From assembly GCA_029212745.1 (NCBI GenBank), contig JARGOL010000011.1:1-64000 (forward strand): 64,000 nucleotides of DNA. Direction: 5' to 3'. Positions within the stretch are counted from its first letter, which is position 1. Every line of letters begins with the position of its first letter. This document shows positions 14,341 to 27,179 of the stretch, in pieces. The notes under the pieces are model-generated. The model did not search any database. It was given only the letters and a program-made list of their open reading frames with translations, and was not told where the DNA came from. This stretch comes from Alcanivoracaceae bacterium. GTDB lineage: Bacteria; Pseudomonadota; Gammaproteobacteria; Pseudomonadales; Alcanivoracaceae. Position numbers and translations under genes: made by a program.

Positions 14341-16308
14341 ATGGCTCTCTGGCTTGGCGTAGACACCGGCGGCACCTTTACCGACTTTGTCGTGCTCGGC
14401 GGCGAGCGGGTGCGTATCCACAAGGTGCTGTCGACACCGGCGGCGCCCGAGCAGGCCATCCTTTCCGGCATTGCCGAGATGGGGCTGGCGCCGGCGCTGG
14501 CCAACGGCGAACTGGTCATTGTCCACGGCACCACGGTGGCCACCAACGCCGCTCTTGAACAACGCGGTGCCCGCACCCTGTTTGTCACCAATGCCGGTCT
14601 CGAGGATCTGCTCACCATTGGCCGGCAGACCCGTGAATACCTCTACGATCTGACCCCGCCACCGCCCACGCGTCCTTTTGCCGGTGCCCCGGCCCTGGGT
14701 GTGGCAGGTCGCCTGGACGCCCGGGGGGCGGTCATCGAGCCCCTGACAGATGCGGCCGTGGATGACCTGGTGGCGCGGGTGCGCGCCGCCGATGCCGACG
14801 CGGTGGCGATCTGCCTGTTGCATGCCTGCCTGGACCCGGCCCATGAGCAACGCCTGCGCGATGCGCTGGCCGACGCCGCCGGTTTTGTCTGCTGTTCCTC
14901 GGATGTGCTGCCGGTGGCGGGTGAGTACGAGCGCGGTGTCGCCACCTGGCTGAATGCCTGGCTCGGGCCGGTGGTGGCGGATTACCTGGCACGGCTGGAC
15001 CAGGCGGTGGCCGGTGCGCCGTTGTCGGTGATGCAGAGCCATGGCGGCACAGTGGCGGCGGCGAGCGCCGCCCGCACGGCAGTCAGCCTGTTGCTGTCGG
15101 GCCCGGCTGGCGGCCTGCGCGCCGCCCAGGTGATTGGTGATGCCATTGGCGAGCCGCGCCTGCTGACCTTCGACATGGGCGGTACCTCCACTGATGTGGC
15201 GCTGGTGGACGGTGATGTGCGCCTGACGCTGGAGGGCCGCTTCGCCGGCATGCCGGTGGCGGTGCCCATGGTCGACATGCACACCATCGGCGCCGGCGGC
15301 GGTTCCCTCGCGCGGGTGGATGACGCCGGGCTGCTGCATGTGGGGCCGCGATCCGCCGGGGCCGATCCCGGCCCGGCCTGTTATGGCCGTGGCGGTACCG
15401 GCGTGACGGTCACCGATGCCAACCTGTGGCTGGGACGTCTGCAGCCGTCCTTCGCCCTGGGCGGCAACCTGTCCCTGGACAGTGACGCGGCCGAGTCAGC
15501 TCTTGCCGAGCTGGCATCGGCTCTGGATAGCGATGTCACCGATGCCGCCCGCGGTGTGGTGGCGCTGGCCAATGAGCACATGGTCCAGGCGTTGCGGGTG
15601 ATTTCCATCCAGAAAGGCCATGATCCGGCCGACTTTGCCCTGATGTGTTTTGGCGGTGCCGGCGGCCTGCATGTCTGTGACCTGGCCGATGCCCTGGGCA
15701 TGCACCGGGCGGTGGTGCCGGTGCATGGCGGCGTGCTGTCCGCGCTGGGGTTATTGTGGGCGCCGCGCCAGCGTGAGCTGGTGCAGGCGGTGCCGCCGGA
15801 TGCCGGCGCCCCGGGCGAGATCGTCCGCCGGCTGGAGCAACAGGGTCGCCAGGCCCTGCGTGATGAAGGCCTGGCGGATACCGCCATCCATGTCAGCACC
15901 AGTGCCGACTTGCGCTACGCCGGCCAGAGTTTCACCCTCAACGTGCCGTTGCAGGTGGCGCACACCGAGGCCGCCGAGCAGGCCTTCCACGATGAGCACG
16001 AACGCCAGTATGGTCACCGACTCGACATGCCGGTGGAGTGGGTCAACCTGCGTGTGCGTTGCCAGGGCCAGGTGCACCCGCCGGGGCTGCCGGCACTGGC
16101 GGCCAGCGACGAACCGGCGGTGAGTGAATACGTTCGCGTGGACGGCGTTGACGATCCGGTGCCGGTGTACCCGCGCAGTGCCCTCGGCCCTGGTGCGCAG
16201 ATCGCCGGGCCGGCGCTGGTGGTAGAGCCGGTGGCCACCACCTGGATTGCCCCGCAATGGTGCGCCCAGGTGCATGCCGAGGGCCATCTTCTGCTGTTTC
16301 GTCGTTGA
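14341..16308 (+). CDS. Hydantoinase/oxoprolinase family protein (HyuA-like)
   Basis: A 655-residue protein of the HyuA family: ATP-binding actin-like N-terminal half (VDTGGTFTDF at residues 7-16, HGTTVATNA near 62-70) followed by the hydantoinase A domain (LTFDMGGTSTDV near 277-288). Family members act on hydantoins, 5-oxoproline or acetone-type substrates together with a HyuB subunit. No hyuB gene follows; the next gene is a desaturase. It may act alone, use a partner coded elsewhere, or have a different substrate. The proximity to ggt (glutathione breakdown yields gamma-glutamyl compounds) is suggestive of 5-oxoproline, but this is speculation. ATG 14341 starts the conserved domain; an upstream TTG is less likely. 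Confidence 0.85.
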   Translation: MALWLGVDTGGTFTDFVVLGGERVRIHKVLSTPAAPEQAILSGIAEMGLAPALANGELVIVHGTTVATNAALEQRGARTLFVTNAGLEDLLTIGRQTREYLYDLTPPPPTRPFAGAPALGVAGRLDARGAVIEPLTDAAVDDLVARVRAADADAVAICLLHACLDPAHEQRLRDALADAAGFVCCSSDVLPVAGEYERGVATWLNAWLGPVVADYLARLDQAVAGAPLSVMQSHGGTVAAASAARTAVSLLLSGPAGGLRAAQVIGDAIGEPRLLTFDMGGTSTDVALVDGDVRLTLEGRFAGMPVAVPMVDMHTIGAGGGSLARVDDAGLLHVGPRSAGADPGPACYGRGGTGVTVTDANLWLGRLQPSFALGGNLSLDSDAAESALAELASALDSDVTDAARGVVALANEHMVQALRVISIQKGHDPADFALMCFGGAGGLHVCDLADALGMHRAVVPVHGGVLSALGLLWAPRQRELVQAVPPDAGAPGEIVRRLEQQGRQALRDEGLADTAIHVSTSADLRYAGQSFTLNVPLQVAHTEAAEQAFHDEHERQYGHRLDMPVEWVNLRVRCQGQVHPPGLPALAASDEPAVSEYVRVDGVDDPVPVYPRSALGPGAQIAGPALVVEPVATTWIAPQWCAQVHAEGHLLLFRR

Positions 16309-16405
16309 TTGCCCTGCGCCGGTCAAATTGTCCCGATCTTGTCTGTACCGTTAGTGAACACCTGTCTATTATGTCCGTGCTCACAGATTGTTTCGGGATT
16401 TCTTG

Positions 16406-17590
16406 ATGACTTTTCTTTCCGGTTTTTTCGCGCCCTCGCCTTGGGAGCTGGTGCTCATTACCCTTGCCATGACCCACGTCACCATCGTCAGTGTCACGGT
16501 CTACCTGCACCGCCACTCCGCCCACCGGGCGCTGGACCTACACCCTGCCCTGGCGCACTTCTTCCGCCTCTGGTTGTGGCTCACCACGGCCATGAACACC
16601 AAGGCCTGGACCGCCATTCACCGCAAGCACCATGCGTTCTGCGAAACCGAAAAGGATCCGCACAGCCCCGTGGTCCTGGGCATCGGCAAGGTGCTGCGTG
16701 AGGGGGCTGAGCTGTACCAGTCCGAACAGCGCAACCAGGAGACGCTGGACAAGTACGGTGCCGGTACGCCGGACGACTGGATCGAGCGCCATCTCTACAG
16801 CCGCTACGAGAACCTCGGCATCTACCTGATGATGGCCATCAACCTGGCCTGCTTCGGTGTCATCGGCCTGACCGTCTGGGCGGTGCAGATGATGTGGATT
16901 CCCATCTTTGCCGCGGGCGTCATCAATGGCATTGGCCATTTCTGGGGCTATCGCAATTTCGAGTGCCGGGATGCGTCGCGCAATATTTCGCCCTGGGGCA
17001 TCCTGATTGGCGGTGAAGAGCTGCACAACAATCACCACACCTACCCCAACTCGGCCAAGCTGTCCGTGCGCCGCTTCGAGTTCGATATCGGCTGGGCCTG
17101 GATTCGCCTGTTCGAGCGGCTCGGTCTTGCGCGGGTCAACCGCGTGGCGCCCAAGCCGGTGATCGCGCGCGACAAGACCACCCTGGACATGGACACCGTG
17201 CGCGCCCTGATGACCAACCGTTTCCAGGTCATGGCCCGTTACCGCAAGGAAGTGGTGCTGCCGGTATTCCGTGAAGAGAAGGCGCGTGCCGGTGAGGCAG
17301 CCCGCTCCATGTACCGCCGCGCCCGTGGCCTGCTGGTCCGGGATGAGGCGCTGATCAGTGAGGGCGCCCGCCGCCGCCTGGAAAACCTGACCGCGGAAAA
17401 TGAGACCCTGGAAGCGATCTACCAGGCACGCCTGAAGCTGCAGGCCATCTGGTCGCGCACCAGCCAGAGCTCGGATGAAATGCTCGAGGCCCTGAATGCC
17501 TGGTACCACGAGGCGCGGGATTCCGGCATTCGTGCGCTGGAAGAGTTTGCCGAGCGCCTCAAGGCCTACACAGTGGCGCCGGCGCACTGA
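16406..17590 (+). CDS. Acyl-CoA/acyl-lipid fatty acid desaturase
   Basis: A 394-residue membrane-bound di-iron desaturase. The three histidine clusters are HRHSAH (near 34-39), HRKHH (near 71-75) and HNNHH (near 207-211), between membrane segments at about 12-32, 45-65, 130-150 and 155-175. It resembles DesA-type delta-9 desaturases that introduce double bonds into saturated acyl chains. A C-terminal helical extension of some 110 residues follows the catalytic part. ATG 16406 is preferred over an upstream TTG. Single gene; ends before a repeat-rich spacer and a bidirectional terminator. Confidence 0.92.
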   Translation: MTFLSGFFAPSPWELVLITLAMTHVTIVSVTVYLHRHSAHRALDLHPALAHFFRLWLWLTTAMNTKAWTAIHRKHHAFCETEKDPHSPVVLGIGKVLREGAELYQSEQRNQETLDKYGAGTPDDWIERHLYSRYENLGIYLMMAINLACFGVIGLTVWAVQMMWIPIFAAGVINGIGHFWGYRNFECRDASRNISPWGILIGGEELHNNHHTYPNSAKLSVRRFEFDIGWAWIRLFERLGLARVNRVAPKPVIARDKTTLDMDTVRALMTNRFQVMARYRKEVVLPVFREEKARAGEAARSMYRRARGLLVRDEALISEGARRRLENLTAENETLEAIYQARLKLQAIWSRTSQSSDEMLEALNAWYHEARDSGIRALEEFAERLKAYTVAPAH

Positions 17591-17610
17591 TAGTGGTTTA
17601 CGTCCACTCG

Positions 17611-17633
17611 TAGGAGCGGCGTGTACGCCGCGA
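17611..17633. repeat. GGAGCGGC-type palindromic repeat
   Basis: TAGGAGCGGC-GTGTAC-GCCGCGA, an imperfect palindrome. A perfect version occurs at 57779-57800. It resembles the TAGGAGCGGC...GCCGCGA REP elements common in Pseudomonas and relatives. Confidence 0.65.
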
Positions 17634-17634
17634 G

Positions 17635-17669
17635 CCCCTCACCCTGTCCCTCTGCCGGAGGCAGAGGGA
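17635..17669. repeat. REP-like repeat, inverted partner
   Basis: CCCCTCACCCTGTCCCTCTG hairpin variant that is roughly the reverse complement of the element at 17691-17725, 21 bases away. The two form a head-to-head pair; a second such pair is at 50542-50633. Confidence 0.8.
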
Positions 17670-17690
17670 ACGCGCCAGCCGCCCATCTAG

Positions 17691-17725
17691 CCCCTCTCCC
17701 CCGGGGAGAGGGGTTGGGGTGAGGG
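17691..17725. repeat. REP-like palindromic repeat
   Basis: CCCCTCTCCC-CC-GGGGAGAGGGG hairpin plus TTGGGGTGAGGG tail; second half of the inverted pair in the desaturase/rpmG spacer. Confidence 0.85.
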
Positions 17726-17772
17726 CGCCTCTCTCACCGGGCAATGCCTCACACCCTCGAACCCCCAGACAC

Positions 17773-17800
17773 AAAAAAGCCCGGCAGTGCCGGGCTTTTT
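17773..17800. terminator. Bidirectional terminator between desaturase and rpmG
   Basis: A-run, AGCCCGGCA-GTGCCGGGCT hairpin (essentially a perfect stem), then T-run. Serves the desaturase on plus and rpmBG on minus. Confidence 0.9.
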
Positions 17801-17829
17801 CATGACATGTCCACGCCAGGTGCGTCAGA

Positions 17830-18000
17830 TCACTTGATCTTGGCTTCCTTGAACATGACGTGCTTGCGTACCTTCGGGTCGTACTTGCGCAGCTCCATTT
17901 TTTCCGGATGCTCGCGCTTGTTCTTGTCGATGGTGTAGTAGTAGCCAGTGCCTGCACTGGATACCAGCTTGATCTTTTCGCGGATCTTCTTCGTCGCCAT
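17830..18000 (-). CDS. rpmG: 50S ribosomal protein L33
   Basis: A 56-residue ribosomal protein beginning [20 protein letters not shown] and ending FKEAKIK, a close match to L33 in sequence and length. It contains no CxxC pairs, so this is the zinc-free form. It lies 11 bases downstream of rpmB in the usual rpmB-rpmG operon and is read on the minus strand toward the terminator at 17773-17800. Confidence 0.97.
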   Translation of the reverse strand: MATKKIREKIKLVSSAGTGYYYTIDKNKREHPEKMELRKYDPKVRKHVMFKEAKIK

Positions 18001-18011
18001 CTCTCAGCTCC

Positions 18012-18248
18012 TTACACTTTCGCGCCGCGGCTGCGGATATCAGCCAGCACCTTGTCGATGCCAACTTTGTCGATGATGCGCATGCCCTTGCTGGAGACGC
18101 GCAGGCGAATGAAGCGCTTCTCGCTTTCCACCCAGAAACGGTGGTAGTGCAGGTTGGGCTCGAACCGACGCTTGGTCTTGATGTTCGAGTGCGACACATT
18201 GTTGCCCGTCACGGGGCGCTTACCGGTTACCTGGCAAACCTTGGACAT
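18012..18248 (-). CDS. rpmB: 50S ribosomal protein L28
   Basis: A 78-residue ribosomal protein starting [20 protein letters not shown], the standard L28 N-terminus, with normal length. It is the first gene of rpmB-rpmG and has a strong promoter 50-80 bases upstream. The zinc-free form: only one cysteine (Cys5) is present. Confidence 0.98.
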   Translation of the reverse strand: MSKVCQVTGKRPVTGNNVSHSNIKTKRRFEPNLHYHRFWVESEKRFIRLRVSSKGMRIIDKVGIDKVLADIRSRGAKV

Positions 18249-18301
18249 TGTCTTGCTCCGAAAACACGATTCCGTCCGGGGGGACCCGGAAAAGGACGCG
18301 A

Positions 18302-18330
18302 TTTATACCAGATCGCCCCGGTGCGCACAA
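18302..18330 (-). promoter_or_regulatory. rpmB-rpmG promoter
   Basis: On the minus strand TTGTGC and TATAAA are separated by 17 bases, a near-consensus sigma-70 promoter placed about 55 bases upstream of rpmB. Confidence 0.75.
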
Positions 18331-18337
18331 GCGCGGG

Positions 18338-19072
18338 TTACAGCCAGCCCCGTTCTGCCAGCGACACCCAGTCATTATCAGACACCACCAGGTGGTCCAG
18401 CACGCGCACATCCACCAGCGCCAGGGCGTCGCGCAACCGGTGGGTGATCGCCCGGTCCGCGTCGCTGGGGGTGGGATCCCCCGACGGGTGGTTGTGGGCC
18501 AGTATCACTGCCGCCGCATTATGGGCAATGCAGCGGCGCACCACCTCGCGCGGGTACACGGCGGCGCCGTCAATGGTGCCGCGGAACAGCTCTTCCAGCG
18601 CCAGCACCCGGTGGCGGTTGGTCAGGAACAGGCAGGCGAACACTTCACTGGGATAGGCGCCCAGGGCGTGGCACAGGAAGCCGGCGGCGTCTGCCGGCGC
18701 GCGCAGCACCCGTTGTTCCGGCCGCGCCGGCTGCCGGCAGCGGTGGCCCAGCTCGACGGCGGCCAGCAGCCGGGCGCAGCCGGCCTGGCCGATCCCCGGC
18801 ACTGCCGACAGCGCCCCCGGTGCCAGTTGCGCCAGCCCGGCCAGGCCGCGGCCATGGGCAAGCAACTGCTCGGCCACCTGGGCCACGGGATGGCCGCGCC
18901 CGCCGCTGCCCAGCAGCACCGCCAGCAGCTCGCTGTCGCTGAGTCCTGCCGCACTGCCACTGAGCAGGCGCTCGCGCAGGTCCGGCCGGGCCGGTGCCGC
19001 GGCAGGGGTGTTGCGCCGGTGGCGACGCACGTTGGCAGTGGCTGTCACGGAGCTGTCCTTGATTTGCGGCAT
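18338..19072 (-). CDS. radC: RadC family protein (JAB/MPN metalloprotease fold)
   Basis: A 244-residue protein with an N-terminal helix-hairpin-helix region ([13 protein letters not shown] near 89-101) and a C-terminal JAB domain carrying the zinc-binding motif [14 protein letters not shown] near residues 194-207. The historic link to DNA repair is doubtful and the biochemical role remains unresolved. It is divergent from coaBC, as in Pseudomonas. The N-terminus (first about 28 residues, Arg/Ala rich) is poorly conserved. Confidence 0.93.
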   Translation of the reverse strand: MPQIKDSSVTATANVRRHRRNTPAAAPARPDLRERLLSGSAAGLSDSELLAVLLGSGGRGHPVAQVAEQLLAHGRGLAGLAQLAPGALSAVPGIGQAGCARLLAAVELGHRCRQPARPEQRVLRAPADAAGFLCHALGAYPSEVFACLFLTNRHRVLALEELFRGTIDGAAVYPREVVRRCIAHNAAAVILAHNHPSGDPTPSDADRAITHRLRDALALVDVRVLDHLVVSDNDWVSLAERGWL

Positions 19073-19227
19073 TAGTGGGTATTCACTTCGAAACCGGCGG
19101 CGGGAGTGCTACGCTAGAACGCTTTCCACGGGCGAATCGCGCACCGGGCCCACAGGTCCGGACCGTCCTGGTCGCCGCGCCGCAGGGGCGCCGGCCAGCG
19201 CAGCAAGCGAGGCAGAAGTACAGAGCT

Positions 19228-20427
19228 ATGGAACGACTGATCAACAAACGCATTCTCCTGGGTGTTACCGGCGGTATTGCGGCCTACAAGAGTGCCGAAC
19301 TGGTGCGTCGCCTGCAGGACGCCGGGGCTGAAGTTCGTGTCGTCATGACCGCAGGGGCGTGTGAGTTTATTACCCCGCTGACCATGCAGGCGCTGTCCGG
19401 CAACCCGGTGCACACCAACCTGCTGGATCCGCAGGCGGAAGCGGGCATGGGCCACATCGAGCTGGCCCGCTGGGCTGACCTGGTACTGATCGCCCCGGCC
19501 AGTGCCAATTTCATGGCGCGCATGGCCCACGGCCATGGCACCGACCTGCTGGCCACGCTGTGTCTGGCCACCGGCGCGCCCATTGCCATCGCCCCGGCCA
19601 TGAACCAGCAGATGTGGGCGGACAGCGGCACCCAGCGCAACCTGCTCATGCTGCAGGAAAAAGGCATTCACGTGTTCGGCCCGGCGGCGGGCTCCCAGGC
19701 CTGCGGTGATGTCGGCCTTGGTCGCATGCTCGAGCCCCACGAAATCGCCGAGCTGGCCGCGGGAGTGTTCGAGTACAGCCTGCTCACCGGCAAGCATGTG
19801 GTGATCACCGCCGGTCCCACCCGCGAGGCCATCGACCCGGTGCGCTACATCACCAACAAGAGCAGCGGCAAGATGGGCTTTGCCCTCGCTGAGGCCGCCG
19901 CCGAAGCGGGTGCCCGCGTGACCCTGATCGCTGGCCCCGTGTACCTGCCCACACCCGCGCGGGTGGATCGCGTCGATGTCACCTGTGCCCGCGAGATGTA
20001 TGACGCCTCGCTGGCGGCGGTGGATGGCGACTGCAACATCTTTATTGCCACGGCGGCGGTGGCGGACTACCGGCCGGTGAACCCGGCCGACCACAAGATC
20101 AAGAAATCCACCGAAGAGATTCACCTGACCCTGGTGAAGAACCCCGACATCGTGGCGGCGGTGTCCGCCCATGAAAAGCGGCCCTTCACCGTAGGCTTCG
20201 CGGCAGAGACGCAGGATGTGATTGCCTATGCCCAGGCCAAGCTGACCAACAAGAAGCTGGACATGATCGCCACCAACGACGTGTCTGGCTCGAATGTGGG
20301 CTTCAACAGCGACAACAACGCAGTAACCGTGATCTGGCCCGGTGGCCACAAGGTCCTGCCGCTGGCGTCGAAAAAGCAGATCGCCAAGCAGCTCGTCGAG
20401 CTGATCGGCATTCGATACAAGGATTGA
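19228..20427 (+). CDS. coaBC: Bifunctional phosphopantothenoylcysteine decarboxylase/phosphopantothenate-cysteine ligase
   Basis: A 399-residue fusion that makes 4'-phosphopantetheine: the N-terminal flavoprotein CoaC domain (residues 1-180, with PAMNQQMW near 118-125) decarboxylates, and the C-terminal CoaB domain (about 190-399, with KIKKSTEE near 289-296) ligates cysteine using CTP. The ATG at 19228 begins the conserved [15 protein letters not shown]; the open frame extends 51 codons upstream but that part is not family-like. Followed by dut after two bases, the usual coaBC-dut-algC-argB order. Confidence 0.97.
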   Translation: MERLINKRILLGVTGGIAAYKSAELVRRLQDAGAEVRVVMTAGACEFITPLTMQALSGNPVHTNLLDPQAEAGMGHIELARWADLVLIAPASANFMARMAHGHGTDLLATLCLATGAPIAIAPAMNQQMWADSGTQRNLLMLQEKGIHVFGPAAGSQACGDVGLGRMLEPHEIAELAAGVFEYSLLTGKHVVITAGPTREAIDPVRYITNKSSGKMGFALAEAAAEAGARVTLIAGPVYLPTPARVDRVDVTCAREMYDASLAAVDGDCNIFIATAAVADYRPVNPADHKIKKSTEEIHLTLVKNPDIVAAVSAHEKRPFTVGFAAETQDVIAYAQAKLTNKKLDMIATNDVSGSNVGFNSDNNAVTVIWPGGHKVLPLASKKQIAKQLVELIGIRYKD

Positions 20428-20429
20428 CC

Positions 20430-20882
20430 ATGCAGTTGCAGTACAAGGTTCTGGATCCGCGCCTGGGTGGCGAATTTCCGTTGCCGGCCTATGCCACTGA
20501 CGGCTCCGCCGGCCTGGATTTGCGCGCCATGCTCGACGCACCACTGACCCTGGCGCCGGGCGCCACCGAACTGTTGCCCACCGGTGTCGCCATCTATATC
20601 GCTGACCCGGGTTATGCCGGCATGATCCTGCCGCGCTCGGGCCTGGGCCACAAGCATGGCATCGTGCTTGGCAACCTGGTCGGACTGATCGATTCTGATT
20701 ACCAGGGCCAGTTGATGGTGTCGTGCTGGAATCGCGGCAAGGACACGTTTGTCATCGAGCCGGGCGATCGCATCGCCCAGCTGGTGATTGTGCCGGTGCT
20801 GCAGGTGGCGCTGGAGCAGGTGGACGAGTTTTCGCAAACGCAAAGGGGTGAAGGCGGCTTTGGCCACAGCGGCCGTCGCTGA
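20430..20882 (+). CDS. dut: Deoxyuridine 5'-triphosphate nucleotidohydrolase
   Basis: A 150-residue trimeric dUTPase that hydrolyses dUTP to dUMP, keeping uracil out of DNA. All five motifs are recognisable: AGLDLRA (near 27-33), [11 protein letters not shown] (near 69-79), GLIDSDYQG (near 86-94), DRIAQLV (near 114-120) and the C-terminal [10 protein letters not shown]. Starts two bases after coaBC with AAGGA upstream, so translational coupling is likely. Confidence 0.98.
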   Translation: MQLQYKVLDPRLGGEFPLPAYATDGSAGLDLRAMLDAPLTLAPGATELLPTGVAIYIADPGYAGMILPRSGLGHKHGIVLGNLVGLIDSDYQGQLMVSCWNRGKDTFVIEPGDRIAQLVIVPVLQVALEQVDEFSQTQRGEGGFGHSGRR

Positions 20883-20899
20883 GCAGAACGGGGTGTTCG

Positions 20900-24341
<3,442 letters not shown>

Positions 24342-24364
24342 ATGGCTGTGCCAGGAGATAACAG

Positions 24365-24955
24365 ATGACGGAACAGAAAGTATCGCGCCGGGACCAGATT
24401 CTTCAGGCGCTCGCCCACATGCTGGAAGCAGAGCCCGGCGGTCGCATCACCACAGCCGGTCTGGCCCGCGAAGTGGGGGTGTCAGAAGCCGCGCTCTATC
24501 GTCACTTTCCCAGCAAGGCGAAAATGTTCGAGGGACTGATCGGGTTTATCGAAGACAGCATTTTTTCCCGCGTCAACGTGATTACCCGTGAAGTGACGCA
24601 CCCGCTGGCACAGGTGGAGCAGATGCTGACGCTGCTGCTGGCATTTACCGAACGCAATCCCGGGATTACCCGGCTGCTCACCGGCGATGCACTGACGGGC
24701 GAAAATGAACGGCTGCGCCAGCGCATTGAGCAGTTTTTTGACCGGGTCGAGAGCCAGTTGCGCCAGGTCCTGCGCGACGCCGAGTTCAGCCACCAGTTGC
24801 GCACCCAGGCGTCGCCGGCGATCACGGCGAACCTGTTGCTTTCCGTGGTGGAAGGACGCGTCTCCCAGTTTGTCCGTTCCGGGTTCAAGCAGGTGCCGGG
24901 CCAGGACTGGGCGGCGCAATGGCAGCTGTTGTCTGCGGTGGTGTTTCGCCAATAG
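24365..24955 (+). CDS. slmA: Nucleoid occlusion factor SlmA
   Basis: A 196-residue TetR-family DNA-binding protein that blocks FtsZ assembly over the chromosome. N-terminal helix-turn-helix (TTAGLAREVGVSEAALYRHFPSK split around residues 29-52) and the characteristic C-terminal dimer region (LLTGDALTGENERL near 102-115) match SlmA, as does the position after argB. AGGAGATAAC precedes the ATG. Confidence 0.94.
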   Translation: MTEQKVSRRDQILQALAHMLEAEPGGRITTAGLAREVGVSEAALYRHFPSKAKMFEGLIGFIEDSIFSRVNVITREVTHPLAQVEQMLTLLLAFTERNPGITRLLTGDALTGENERLRQRIEQFFDRVESQLRQVLRDAEFSHQLRTQASPAITANLLLSVVEGRVSQFVRSGFKQVPGQDWAAQWQLLSAVVFRQ

Positions 24956-24974
24956 ACAAACAGTCAGCTGGCAT

Positions 24975-25004
24975 AAAAAAGGGCCCGTAGCAGGGCCCTT
25001 TTTT
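24975..25004. terminator. Bidirectional terminator after slmA
   Basis: A-run, GGGCCC-GTAGCA-GGGCCC stem extended by the flanking A/T runs, then TTTTTT. Serves slmA on plus and the converging rph-pyrE operon on minus. Confidence 0.9.
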
Positions 25005-25021
25005 GCGCCTTGTGCATGCCA

Positions 25022-25648
25022 TCATTTCCCGGATTGCATGTTGGCCAGCTTGTCGATGATGGGTGCAAACTTCTCACGGGTCTTTTCGATCTGCGCTTCG
25101 TTCTCCCGCACTTCGGTGCGCAGATCTTCCAGCTGGCGATTGAGCTGGTCGATGGCCGCCTTGTTGGTGTCGGGTACATCGCGGCCCATTTTTTCGAACC
25201 GGGCAGCGGCAGTCAGTTCTTTTTGCAGACGTTCCTCTGCCTGGCTGATAGAGGTCTGTGCGTAGCTGATGTTCAGCTCCAGCGCCTGTATCTGCCGGTC
25301 GCGGGCCCGCTCAGCATCTTCCGGCGTCGAGTAGAGACGCTTGAGCCGCTGCTCTTCTTCCGCCCGGCGCATCTCTGCCTGAAGCTCTGCCCGTTTCTTC
25401 AGGCGTTCCTCTTCGGGCATGGCGGGTTCCACCGTGCGCAGCACCCGTCCGGCACCGTCAATCACTTCATAGCCGGTGTAGATGGCTTCCTGTGGCAGCG
25501 CGTTGGTCATCACCAGGCGGCCGTCTTCGGTGGTGTAACGATAGAACGCCCCGGCTGGCAGGGCGTTGGGATCGCCCACCGGGCCCGCCGCTGTCGCAGA
25601 AGCGGTGGCCATCAACAGTGCCAGCAGTGTCAGGGGTGTCTTTTTCAT
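25022..25648 (-). CDS. Periplasmic coiled-coil protein (DUF4124-like N-terminus)
   Basis: A 208-residue protein with a signal peptide (about residues 1-21), a short beta-rich part ([18 protein letters not shown] near 36-53) reminiscent of DUF4124 domains, and a long charged coiled coil from about residue 75 to the end. It overlaps the pyrE stop by four bases (ATGA), so it is the last gene of the rph-pyrE operon. Function unknown; a structural or cell-envelope role is plausible. Confidence 0.82.
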   Translation of the reverse strand: MKKTPLTLLALLMATASATAAGPVGDPNALPAGAFYRYTTEDGRLVMTNALPQEAIYTGYEVIDGAGRVLRTVEPAMPEEERLKKRAELQAEMRRAEEEQRLKRLYSTPEDAERARDRQIQALELNISYAQTSISQAEERLQKELTAAARFEKMGRDVPDTNKAAIDQLNRQLEDLRTEVRENEAQIEKTREKFAPIIDKLANMQSGK

Positions 25649-26292
25649 TGTGTCACGCCGAATTGATCGCGGTAGTCCTGCATGGCCCCGAGGGCCTCTG
25701 ATGCGTCAGGCTGTTGTTCAAGATAGTGGATGATATCGGTCAGGCCAACAATACTTTGGACCGGCACTTTGAGACTTTGTTCCACCTCCTGGATGGCTGA
25801 CAATTGGCCTTGCCCCTTTTCCTGCCGGTCCAGCGCCACCATCACACCGGCCATCCTGGCCGCGGTGCCGTCGAACAACGTGGCCACCTCGCGGATGGCG
25901 GTGCCGGCTGTAATCACGTCGTCGATAACAAGCACACGGCCTTCCAGGGGTGCCCCCACCAGCCAGCCACCCTCACCGTGGTCCTTGGCTTCCTTGCGGT
26001 TGAATGCCCAGGGCAGGTCTTTCTGGTGATGCTCGGCCAGTGCCACGGCAACGGCGGCCACCAGGGGAATGCCCTTGTAGGCGGGGCCGAACAGCATGTC
26101 GAAGGCGATGCCACTGTCGACGATGGCATCGGCGTAGAAACGCCCCAGGCGCGCCAGCGCGGCGCCGCTGTTGAAGGTGCCGGCATTGAAGAAGTAAGGG
26201 CTGGTGCGCCCGGACTTGAGTGTGAACTCGCCAAACTTGAGCGCATCGCGCTCAAGGGCAAACGAGATGAAGGCCTGCTGGTAGTCCTTCAT
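25645..26292 (-). CDS. pyrE: Orotate phosphoribosyltransferase
   Basis: A 215-residue enzyme making OMP from orotate and PRPP in pyrimidine synthesis. The PRPP motif [13 protein letters not shown] is at about residues 118-130 and [12 protein letters not shown]-like substrate loop near 22-35 (here [12 protein letters not shown]). It starts two bases after rph, as in E. coli. In Pseudomonas crc adjoins pyrE; no crc is present here. Confidence 0.98.
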   Translation of the reverse strand: MKDYQQAFISFALERDALKFGEFTLKSGRTSPYFFNAGTFNSGAALARLGRFYADAIVDSGIAFDMLFGPAYKGIPLVAAVAVALAEHHQKDLPWAFNRKEAKDHGEGGWLVGAPLEGRVLVIDDVITAGTAIREVATLFDGTAARMAGVMVALDRQEKGQGQLSAIQEVEQSLKVPVQSIVGLTDIIHYLEQQPDASEALGAMQDYRDQFGVTQ

Positions 26293-26294
26293 GG

Positions 26295-27011
26295 TTACCA
26301 CCCGAGCGCCTGTTGCTGGGCCTTGACGATATCGGCGGTGCCTTTCTCGGCCAGGTCGAGCATGGCGGCCTGTTCGTCCCGGCTGAACGGCGCGGCCTCG
26401 GCGGTGCCCTGGATCTCGACAAAGCCGCCGTGCTGGGTCATGACCACGTTCATGTCGGTATCGGCGTTGGAGTCCTCGGCGTAGTCCAGGTCCAGCACCG
26501 GGGTGCCCTTGTAGATGCCCACTGACACGGACGCCACCAGCGCCTCCAGCGGATCATCCTTGCAGCGGCCCTTGTTGAGCAGGAAGGTAAGTGCGTCCAC
26601 CAGGGCGATGCTGGCGCCGGAAATGGAGGCTGTACGCGTGCCGCCGTCGGCCTGCAGCACATCGCAGTCCAGCGTGATGGTGTTCTCGCCAAGCTTCTTC
26701 AGGTCCACGGCGGCGCGCAGGCTGCGGCCGATCAGGCGCTGGATCTCCAGGGTGCGTCCGCCCTGCTTGCCGCGTGATGCCTCGCGCGCGTTGCGGGTGT
26801 TGGTGCTGCGCGGCAGCATGCCGTATTCCGCAGTGATCCAGCCCTGGCCCTGGCCTTTGAGGAAACGCGGCACGCTTTCTTCCACCGAAGCGGTGCAAAG
26901 CACCCGGGTATTGCCGAATTCCACCAGCACGCTGCCTTCGGCATGCATGGTGAAGTTGCGGGTGAATCGGATGTCGCGCATCTGGTCGGGCTGGCGGCCG
27001 GAGGGTCGCAT
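26295..27011 (-). CDS. rph: Ribonuclease PH
   Basis: A 238-residue phosphorolytic 3'-5' exoribonuclease that trims tRNA 3' ends. It begins [14 protein letters not shown], contains GEGSVL-like and [20 protein letters not shown] (split near 165-184) typical of the family, and keeps the catalytic Asp residues. Full length, with no frameshift of the kind found in E. coli K-12 rph. First gene of the rph-pyrE operon. Confidence 0.97.
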   Translation of the reverse strand: MRPSGRQPDQMRDIRFTRNFTMHAEGSVLVEFGNTRVLCTASVEESVPRFLKGQGQGWITAEYGMLPRSTNTRNAREASRGKQGGRTLEIQRLIGRSLRAAVDLKKLGENTITLDCDVLQADGGTRTASISGASIALVDALTFLLNKGRCKDDPLEALVASVSVGIYKGTPVLDLDYAEDSNADTDMNVVMTQHGGFVEIQGTAEAAPFSRDEQAAMLDLAEKGTADIVKAQQQALGW

Positions 27012-27179
27012 GAAATCTCCTGGTTCTGTGGTGCTTGAAGGGAGGAAGCCGGCGTCTGGCCCGCTCCTCGACTGTGCTGCATTGTACCCGAGACGGGCGT
27101 GATCAACAGGGCCAGGGGCGGCTGCAGCATCGACGAGCCGTGGTAGACTGTCGCCACCGCAGTCCTGTCAGGTGAGAGC

